Below are positions 58,095-64,000 of a stretch of DNA of 64,000 nucleotides, in pieces. The DNA lies in contig CBDCXQ010000001.1 of NCBI GenBank assembly GCA_965223835.1, positions 3,720,001 through 3,784,000 of the forward strand, given 5' to 3'. The position numbers and the translations under genes are program-made. Under the pieces are notes generated by a model. That model was not told where the DNA came from and did not search any database. It worked only from the letters and a program-made list of their open reading frames with translations. Each line of letters starts with the position of its first letter. The first letter of the stretch is position 1. This DNA is from CAVYXZ01 sp965223835. GTDB taxonomy: Bacteria > Chloroflexota > Anaerolineae > Aggregatilineales > Phototrophicaceae.

Positions 58095-59341
58095 AACTGC
58101 TTTACCTGGCGAATGCGCGCATTCCGACCGAGAAGGCACACGGCTTGCAGATTATGCAAAACTGCGAAGCCTTCGCTATGCAAGGTGCAAGGGTGACATT
58201 ATGGGCTGCCGCCAGAATTAATGCCCCTGAATTTCGACAGGTAACTGACCCCTGGCAGTATTACGGTATCAATCGCAATTTCGAGCTACGGCGTATTCCA
58301 TCCCTCGACCTCCAACTCTGGGTCAGCAATGATGTTTACCTGTTGCGCAAGGGCACCTTCCTGCTGCAAACTGTGACCTACCTGCTCATACTACTGGTTG
58401 GGTTGCTGTTTGCACGGGCCGATGTGTATTATAGTCGCGACCTCATGACGATTTTGCTGCTGAGCCTCTTGAAGTCGCGTAACGCCATCGCCTATGAGCC
58501 ACACCGGCTAGCAAAGTCGAGATTAGGTCATTGGTTACAGACAATGGCTGTACGCCGCGCTGGACACCTCTTCCCGGTGACACCGCCGATGGCGCAGCAG
58601 CTGATTGAACGCGGTGCCGACCCAAGCCGCACGCACCCGGCTCATGATGGGATTCGGCGCGAACGCTTTGCGCATCTGCCCGACCAACACACAGCACGCC
58701 AGGAAATTGGCTGGTCGGAAGATGCTTTCATTGTGGGCTATGTGGGGCGTTTGCATACGATGTCGATGGACAAAGGTGTGGGGCTACTGCTCCAGGCCAT
58801 CGCACAAGTTGAGGGCTTATCGTTGGCGTTAGTTGGCGGACCGGACGACATGGCAGCGCAACTGCGACAACAATGGCTCAAGGCAGGTCTCCGAGCCAAA
58901 GACTTCCTTTATGCCGGCCAGGTTGCTCCCGTTGATGTCCCCCGCTATCAAAGCGCGTTTGATGTCTGTGTCATGCCCTTCCCCTGGACCGAACACTTCG
59001 CCTACTATGCTTCACCTATCAAATTATTTGAATACATGGCGTCGGGACGCGTCATTGTGGCCTCGGAATTACCCGCCTATGCCGATGTTGTCCAGCATGG
59101 AATTTCGGCGCTGCTCGTCCCACCGGGGGATGTCACGGCACTGGCGGCAGCTTTGAAGCAGTTGCGTGATGACACCACTTTGCGCGAACGGTTAGCGCTT
59201 TGCGCCCGGCAACGGGTATTGGAGCAGTATACCTGGACCGCACGCGCTGAAATGATATTGGGTAAAATTGCCGACAATCGGCAACTTATGGCCCCGTCGC
59301 AGTCGCAACGGCGCGGGGATGCTTCGCCAGAAGAGAGGTAA
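58091..59341 (+). CDS. GT4-type glycosyltransferase
   Basis: 416 residues. N-half: LYLANARIPTEKAHGLQIMQNCEAFA. C-half: FIVGYVGRLHTMSMDKGVGLLLQAI, LSLALVGGPDDMAAQL, DVCVMPFPWTEHFAYYASPIKLFEYMASGRVIVASELPA (the S/P-x-K-x-x-E-Y-M-A acceptor/nucleotide region). A middle hydrophobic stretch (TYLLILLVGLLFA) may associate with the membrane. Second gene of the operon, coupled to its upstream neighbour by ATGA. Confidence 0.9.
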   Translation: MKLLYLANARIPTEKAHGLQIMQNCEAFAMQGARVTLWAAARINAPEFRQVTDPWQYYGINRNFELRRIPSLDLQLWVSNDVYLLRKGTFLLQTVTYLLILLVGLLFARADVYYSRDLMTILLLSLLKSRNAIAYEPHRLAKSRLGHWLQTMAVRRAGHLFPVTPPMAQQLIERGADPSRTHPAHDGIRRERFAHLPDQHTARQEIGWSEDAFIVGYVGRLHTMSMDKGVGLLLQAIAQVEGLSLALVGGPDDMAAQLRQQWLKAGLRAKDFLYAGQVAPVDVPRYQSAFDVCVMPFPWTEHFAYYASPIKLFEYMASGRVIVASELPAYADVVQHGISALLVPPGDVTALAAALKQLRDDTTLRERLALCARQRVLEQYTWTARAEMILGKIADNRQLMAPSQSQRRGDASPEER

Positions 59342-59344
59342 ACA

Positions 59345-60463
59345 TTGCACATCGGCCTGTTGACTGCTGACCTGAGTCATGCACATGGCTGGGCACACCA
59401 TTGCTTGAGTCTAATTCAGGCATTGCAGCGCGCTGGCGTGCAGTTGTCGGTCATCACCGCCCGCAACAGTCCCGAAGTCGCTAACATCACGGCGTTACCC
59501 ATCCTGCCGGAAACCAATCCAATCACGAAAAATCTGCTCGTGAAAGTCATGCAACAAACCCCGGCAGTGAGGGACGGATTACGCGATTGTGATCTCATCC
59601 ATGCGATGATCGAACCATATGCACCGGTTGGTGCCTGGATTAGTGGCCGAAGACCCTTTCTCGTCACGGCCCATGGCAGCTACATCGACCTGTTACCGCG
59701 TCGTCGCTGGCCGGTGGGGGTCGCCTATCGCTGGTCATTCCAGCACGCCCAATCCATCATCTGCGTCAGTCAGTATACGGCACGTGTAGCCCAGCGCGAA
59801 CTCCCCGGTGCGACCACAACCGTTATCCCCAATGGTATTGACCCCGCGCGGTTTGAGAATCTGCCGCGTGGCGCAGTGGATAAACTTGGCCCGACCATTT
59901 TGTCAGTTGGTGCCGTCAAGTTGCGCAAGGGAACCTTAGAATTGGTGCGGGCGATGAAGGCCGTCCGCAATGACATGCCAGATGTACAGTGTGTCATCAT
60001 CGGCAGCCTGGACGCCGAACCTGCTTACACCCAGCAGGTCCTGGCCGAGATCAACTTGCTCCAATTGCAAGACCATGTGCATTTGTTGGGCCATGTCCCG
60101 GAAGCGACACTCAAGGGCTGGTTCGGTGCAGCAGACATATTTGTAATGCCTTCAATGAATGTCGGACGCAAGTTTGAAGGCTTTGGCCTCACCCATCTGG
60201 AAGCAAGTGCAGCCGGGCTGCCAATAATCGGAACCGCTGGCTGCGGTGCGGAAGATGCCGTCGAACATGAAGTGACCGGCCTATTGGTTTCGCAGGATCA
60301 TATCGCCACTGAATTACCGAGCGCGATCCTGAGCCTGTTGGACGATCCGCCCCGCGCACGGCAGATGGGGGCAGCGGGAAAACTTCATACCCGCGAGTTG
60401 ACATGGGATCAGTCGGCCCAGCAACTGCTTCAGGTTTATGAACAAACATTAAAAAGAGTATAA
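59345..60463 (+). CDS. GT4-type glycosyltransferase
   Basis: 372 residues from TTG 59345, with AGAGG 7 bases ahead and no nearby ATG in frame. N-terminal HIGLLTADLSHAHGWAHHCLSLIQAL is the usual glycine-rich GT4 start; the C-terminal half has ILSVGAVKLRKGTLELVRAMK and GRKFEGFGLTHLEASAAGLPIIGTAGCGAEDAV (E-G-F-G-L...E, the donor site). Third gene of the unit, 4 bases after the second. The three probably build one oligosaccharide. Confidence 0.92.
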   Translation: MHIGLLTADLSHAHGWAHHCLSLIQALQRAGVQLSVITARNSPEVANITALPILPETNPITKNLLVKVMQQTPAVRDGLRDCDLIHAMIEPYAPVGAWISGRRPFLVTAHGSYIDLLPRRRWPVGVAYRWSFQHAQSIICVSQYTARVAQRELPGATTTVIPNGIDPARFENLPRGAVDKLGPTILSVGAVKLRKGTLELVRAMKAVRNDMPDVQCVIIGSLDAEPAYTQQVLAEINLLQLQDHVHLLGHVPEATLKGWFGAADIFVMPSMNVGRKFEGFGLTHLEASAAGLPIIGTAGCGAEDAVEHEVTGLLVSQDHIATELPSAILSLLDDPPRARQMGAAGKLHTRELTWDQSAQQLLQVYEQTLKRV

Positions 60464-60537
60464 TTATACGTCACTTCAACTATCTGGAACCTACCAGAGC
60501 AAACAAGTCACAACATCTGTCGCTGAATAAATTTTGA

Positions 60538-61302
60538 TTAGCTCTTGATTACAGGACTGACATTACCCATGAAATTCACCCATTGCCTACTGCCAATAAA
60601 ATGTCCTGTACTCACCATGATCCGATTTGCAAGGCCCGAGACAACAGTAGGCTTCTTTGGATTTTGCAAGGCTCTTATTGCTTCATGTGCGACCTGCTCA
60701 GGTGTTTGTACCAGCATATCGGGAAAATCCACCTCCGATCCGCCAGAGGCTGTTTGATGGAAATCAGTTGATGTGGCTCCTGGACAAAAAGCAACAATAT
60801 AAACATTTCTGCCCTTATACTCGTACCACAATGACTCACTGAATTTAATAACAAATCCTTTAGTACCGGCGTAAGCAGCAGCACCTGGGAAAGAGGATAG
60901 GCCCAGTGTGGAGGCCATATTCATCAATTTATTACCTGGTTTAGCTATTTTGAGAAAAGCATAAGATAGCGCTACAACAGCATTAATATTCAAAGTTAAC
61001 ATTTTCATCTGAGACTCTAAATTCAGTTCATTAAAGCGCCCATAGATTCCAACACCCGCATTGTTTATCATCACATCATAGTCACCTTCAGATATAGTTT
61101 GCACAATGTTGTCGATACCGACTTGCCGCGATAAATCCGCCCGAACATACTGGTGCCCTGAACCATTCAACGATGGGATAATTTCTTTTAATTTGTCCGC
61201 ACTTCTAGCAACCAGTGTGACCTGTGACCCTAAATTTGCCAGTTGCCTCGCAATCTCCAGTCCAATACCACTACTTGCGCCAGTAACCAACACTTTTTTC
61301 AT
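60538..61302 (-). CDS. Short-chain dehydrogenase/reductase
   Basis: 254 residues, classical SDR: cofactor motif VLVTGASSGIGLEIA, NNAGVGIYG, catalytic Ser in MNMASTLGLSS, Tyr-x3-Lys in AAYAGTKGF, and FCPGATSTDF. The Arg/Ser after the second strand (VARSADKL) suggests NADPH. The substrate is unknown; it is closest in form to the DltE/YqjQ-type reductases. The gene is markedly more AT-rich than its neighbours and has many AAA/ATT codons, which hints at transfer from another lineage. Confidence 0.92.
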   Translation of the reverse strand: MKKVLVTGASSGIGLEIARQLANLGSQVTLVARSADKLKEIIPSLNGSGHQYVRADLSRQVGIDNIVQTISEGDYDVMINNAGVGIYGRFNELNLESQMKMLTLNINAVVALSYAFLKIAKPGNKLMNMASTLGLSSFPGAAAYAGTKGFVIKFSESLWYEYKGRNVYIVAFCPGATSTDFHQTASGGSEVDFPDMLVQTPEQVAHEAIRALQNPKKPTVVSGLANRIMVSTGHFIGSRQWVNFMGNVSPVIKS

Positions 61303-61403
61303 GCGAAAGATCCTCCAGAATATTTATTAACAAATTCATTATATTGCATAGCCTTGTTGCAAAACAACAATCAGCTATCGAAAAACATACCTCTTCAAGT
61401 ATT

Positions 61404-61670
61404 TTAACCAAAGCGGCGGGCATTGCGCTGGCGCACTTTCTCTGCCTCTTCTTCACGATTTTTGGGTGCCGCATTGGTTTCCAGCGAATTGAGCAATTTT
61501 GTGGCAGCAACGGCTACCTCATCAACCGCCACCGAAAAAGCTGCTTCATTGATTTGCGAGGGCCTGGTAAAGCCACTGATCTTGCGCACAAATTGCAGCG
61601 CAGCAGCCCGAATCTCTTCCTCAGTGGCGGGCGGTTCAAAGTTGTAAAGCGTCTTGATATTACGGCACAT
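61404..61670 (-). CDS. DUF2277 family protein
   Basis: 88 residues from ATG 61670, with AAGGAAA ahead; the longer frame from 61727 would overlap the M81 gene. MCRNIKTLYNFEPPATEEEI, then RAAALQFVRKISGFTRPSQIN and VDEVAVAATKLLNSLET, is the complete DUF2277 pattern. The family is small, soluble and uncharacterised. It follows the M81 gene by 41 bases and is probably co-transcribed with it. Confidence 0.92.
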   Translation of the reverse strand: MCRNIKTLYNFEPPATEEEIRAAALQFVRKISGFTRPSQINEAAFSVAVDEVAVAATKLLNSLETNAAPKNREEEAEKVRQRNARRFG

Positions 61671-61711
61671 AGGCTTTTCCTTCCAATAGACTTCCAGTCT
61701 TGGGAAACACT

Positions 61712-63193
61712 TCAACCCGCGGACCACTCTGGCAAGTCATCCAGCGGATAAATAGGCCGTGGTAAAAGCTGCCAGTTGAAATCTTCCAGTCGTGACATGG
61801 TCGCCCCTGGTGTATCGACGCGGATAACTTCAGAAGTCATCTCGCCGTAGAATTGCCAATTACTGGCGGTCTTGACGACGACCATCTTGGCGTCTGCTGG
61901 TTCGATACCAAAGTGCCGGTACACCACGGGGTGGTTGCCACCGATACCTCGTTCCTCGCTCACGACAATGTAAATACTACCCGCCTTGAGCAGCACCGCC
62001 CGGCCAATATCAAATGACTCACGCGTGATGACCTGCGCTTCGATGCGACCACCACCAATGCCCGCAACCGTCGCCGTGACTTCTACGGGTTGACTAAAAT
62101 TGGGATCCAGCTTGCCGCCCAGACTAACCGTAATTTCGTTGCCAATACCCGCCTCAATCGCAGTGGAGACGGCGGCGGCATCAACCATCGGGACCAGCGC
62201 CATTTGAGTAATCTGCTGCCGCAGCATTTCCGCCAGAATAGTAGTACTGTCACCGCTAGCACCGCCGAAGACGCTATCACCCGTGTCCGATAGCACTATG
62301 AGGCCCTTCTCAGCAGCGACCGCCCGGCGAATCGCATCCGCCGGTGGGATGCTATCCTGTTTGGTGAACGCATCGCGTAGCTCCCAAGCTTTGTTCGCGA
62401 GTTCACCAGCGAGGCGGTCTGCCAGACTGGGGTCATTATTGGTTACAACCACCGCTGCCCAGCCACCTTCAGGCACATCAAGCCAGGGCTGCATCGGGAA
62501 AGGTGAGGCGGACACCACGCCAGGGCGCGTTTCCATCTCGCGGGCCAGATCAAACCAGACTTTCATCGGTCCTTTGCTGGTGAGAAATTGTTCCTGGTGC
62601 GTGATAAGTGGGATTTTACGCCACGCCATCGTCGGCTTGATGTCGCCACGCAACAGATCGAACATTACTTTGCCGCTTAGCTTACCAGTATCTATTGGAT
62701 CATGCGGTTGGGTGCGATGCCCCACCATCGCATCGGCATTATCCATGATTTGTTGCGTCAAGTTGGCATGATGATCGAGCGAAATGACAATAGGTACATC
62801 ATCGCCGAGAATCTCCCGACTGATCGCCAGCAGATAGCCCTCAGTGTCCGGTTCGTTTTCAGCCTGGCCTGCGCCATGTAAATCAAAAAAGAACGCATCC
62901 ACCGGTTTAGCCGCCTGCAATCCGGCCCGCAGCTTATCTTCAAAGTATTGCAAGGTCTCAGCAGTGATGATCCCACTGGCTCCAGCCCACCCACCAAACA
63001 GCGGCACGGGTGTCCAGTCAACCTGGGCTGCCTCGGCTGCTTCCAGAAAGCCTGCCGTCGCGCCAACCTCTGAAGAATTTTCGAGCATATCGCCGCCTTC
63101 GTGTAGGCTCAACAAACGAAATGTATCCAGGTTGGTTGGTACCGGGCTAAAGCTGCTGGTTTCCTGTCCAAATCTTGCGATTGCAATTCGCAT
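61712..63193 (-). CDS. M81 family metallopeptidase (MlrC-like)
   Basis: 493 residues, the usual length for this family. RIAIARFGQETSSFSPVPTNLDTF is the family start, FFFDLHGAGQAENEPDTEGYLL and VISLDHHANLTQQIMDNADAMVGHRT supply the D-H-H type metal ligands, and LSDTGDSVFGGASGDSTTILAEML opens the C-terminal domain. MlrC proteins are zinc peptidases first linked to microcystin breakdown; most relatives act on unknown amides. The DUF2277 gene follows in the same direction. Confidence 0.92.
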   Translation of the reverse strand: MRIAIARFGQETSSFSPVPTNLDTFRLLSLHEGGDMLENSSEVGATAGFLEAAEAAQVDWTPVPLFGGWAGASGIITAETLQYFEDKLRAGLQAAKPVDAFFFDLHGAGQAENEPDTEGYLLAISREILGDDVPIVISLDHHANLTQQIMDNADAMVGHRTQPHDPIDTGKLSGKVMFDLLRGDIKPTMAWRKIPLITHQEQFLTSKGPMKVWFDLAREMETRPGVVSASPFPMQPWLDVPEGGWAAVVVTNNDPSLADRLAGELANKAWELRDAFTKQDSIPPADAIRRAVAAEKGLIVLSDTGDSVFGGASGDSTTILAEMLRQQITQMALVPMVDAAAVSTAIEAGIGNEITVSLGGKLDPNFSQPVEVTATVAGIGGGRIEAQVITRESFDIGRAVLLKAGSIYIVVSEERGIGGNHPVVYRHFGIEPADAKMVVVKTASNWQFYGEMTSEVIRVDTPGATMSRLEDFNWQLLPRPIYPLDDLPEWSAG

Positions 63194-63305
63194 AACAAAT
63201 ACTCCCTGATCTTATCTGAGCCAGCGATGAAAATGTGTGATGCCATAACGTATCGTCGCAGGGCGGAGGCCGGAGACTAACCGCCCGTGCCTTAGGAGGG
63301 CGATT

Positions 63306-64000
63306 CTACCGCTCTAACGCCGACCGATCCCACCGCGCCAGTGTCGCACCTGCCGCATAGGTGTGCTGTAGAAATTCAAGCAGCAACCGTTCAGGGTCAT
63401 CCGCTTGTCGCACATCCTCGTGCTTCAGCAAGAACAAACCCATATTCGTGTCGAAGTAAGCTGTTGCTGGTTGCACTTCCGCCTGCCGAAATCCATCCGG
63501 TTCCGGCGCGGCATAGGCAAAGTAGGCTGCATCACCGATTTCCAGCGTTCCCGGCCAGAATCCAGCACTGATGACCGCATGGGAGTAGGCTTCACGCTGC
63601 ATATTGACCAGAAACGACCAATCACGCTCTGGCGCACGGTCGCCGGAAAAGCGCGTAATCGCCAGATCGAATCCCCCCCAGAAAAAATGCGATGGACTGC
63701 TCTTGCCGATAAATTCACCGCGAAACTTCTTAAAGACTCTATCAGTCCAGCGTAGTACGGTAAACCAGCGTTCGACAGCAACCGGCTCATAACTGGCATG
63801 AGTCGTATCGTCCGCGAACGGGATGGGGTCGGGAACTTCGACCGGCACCGGCCAAATAGAGACCTCAATCGCCAACGCCTCAAGTGCTGCCACAAACGCC
63901 TGGTAGAAGTCTGCCACCGACTGTGGCTCCAGTTTAATGGTTTCTACACGACCATCGCTGCAATTTATCGCAAATGTGTGGGTCAGAAAGTCGAATTCCA
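63306..64000 (-). CDS. DUF5996 family protein, missing its N-terminus
   Basis: The open frame runs beyond the right edge of the window: reading upstream of the internal GTG at 63917 gives FDFLTHTFAINCSDGRVETI and LEPQSVADFYQAFVAAL without a stop. The family pattern continues with IWPVPVEVPDPIPFADDTTHASYEPVAVERWF and HFFWGGFDLAITRFSGDRA. About 231 residues are in view, and only a few dozen are likely missing. The function of the family is unknown. A short GGGCGG/CCGCCC inverted repeat at 63261-63286, without a T-tract, follows its stop. Confidence 0.88.
   Translation of the reverse strand, partial: EFDFLTHTFAINCSDGRVETIKLEPQSVADFYQAFVAALEALAIEVSIWPVPVEVPDPIPFADDTTHASYEPVAVERWFTVLRWTDRVFKKFRGEFIGKSSPSHFFWGGFDLAITRFSGDRAPERDWSFLVNMQREAYSHAVISAGFWPGTLEIGDAAYFAYAAPEPDGFRQAEVQPATAYFDTNMGLFLLKHEDVRQADDPERLLLEFLQHTYAAGATLARWDRSALER

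Noticed and set aside
63261..63286. GGGCGG/CCGCCC inverted repeat as a terminator of the DUF5996 gene
   Set aside because: Only a 6-base stem, a 14-base loop and no T-tract on the minus strand.

Overview
The window looks like a chromosomal segment of a filamentous, monoderm-like Chloroflexota bacterium (Anaerolineae or a relative). This is an inference from gene content: an EccC/WXG100 (type VII-like) secretion locus, a DnaB-DnaD-DnaC helicase-loading cluster, F420-type deazaflavin oxidoreductases, a chemosensory operon with a roadblock-domain regulator, lipoproteins with Thr/Pro-rich linkers, and proteins built from AL..LAP-type helical repeats. I see no rRNA, tRNA, CRISPR array, transposase or prophage.

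Layout. 1-4.8 kb: truncated Doc-like gene, sugar isomerase, acyl-CoA dehydrogenase with a deazaflavin oxidoreductase, and an ArsR-type regulator whose divergent promoter region carries a perfect palindrome. 5.0-12.8 kb: a compact type VII-like secretion operon with three WXG100-like proteins, a three-ATPase EccC, a membrane-anchored accessory protein, and a WXG-like/CHAP protein that is the best candidate substrate. 12.9-25.7 kb: mixed metabolic and hypothetical genes, including an HNH nuclease with a small partner, a PhyH dioxygenase, a kinase/nucleotidyltransferase pair, a Tat-type serine hydrolase with a HAD phosphatase, DUF1028, and a GT39 mannosyltransferase-like gene with an in-frame 29-bp palindrome. 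25.8-31.7 kb: bifunctional nuclease, DnaB, DnaD, a tandem-domain DnaC-like loader, tandem GNAT, and a degenerate ketol-acid reductoisomerase paralogue. 31.8-36.1 kb: sugar nucleotidyltransferase, a 754-residue helical-repeat protein, a small GAF-like protein.

36.1-45.2 kb is one minus-strand chemosensory operon: CheW, MCP, a beta-propeller secreted protein, CheA-receiver hybrid, CheB, CheY-like receiver, RsbT-like ATPase, CheW, and a pseudo-receiver fused to a roadblock domain. No CheR is visible. 45.4-48.8 kb holds PdxS, an SDR epimerase divergent from mannonate dehydratase, and a DUF427 protein. 49.0-53.8 kb holds a 927-residue orphan protein and a TIR/propeller/propeller operon with 4-bp overlaps.

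54.0-56.9 kb has a near-consensus sigma70 promoter overlapped by two 20-bp operators, driving a flavoprotein with an 11-cysteine tail followed by an MFS transporter; it resembles metalloid-resistance units. 57.0-60.5 kb is a three-gene GT4 glycosyltransferase operon. The end holds an SDR, DUF2277, an M81 peptidase-family protein and a truncated DUF5996 gene.

All family names rest on motif recognition by eye; no database search was possible.
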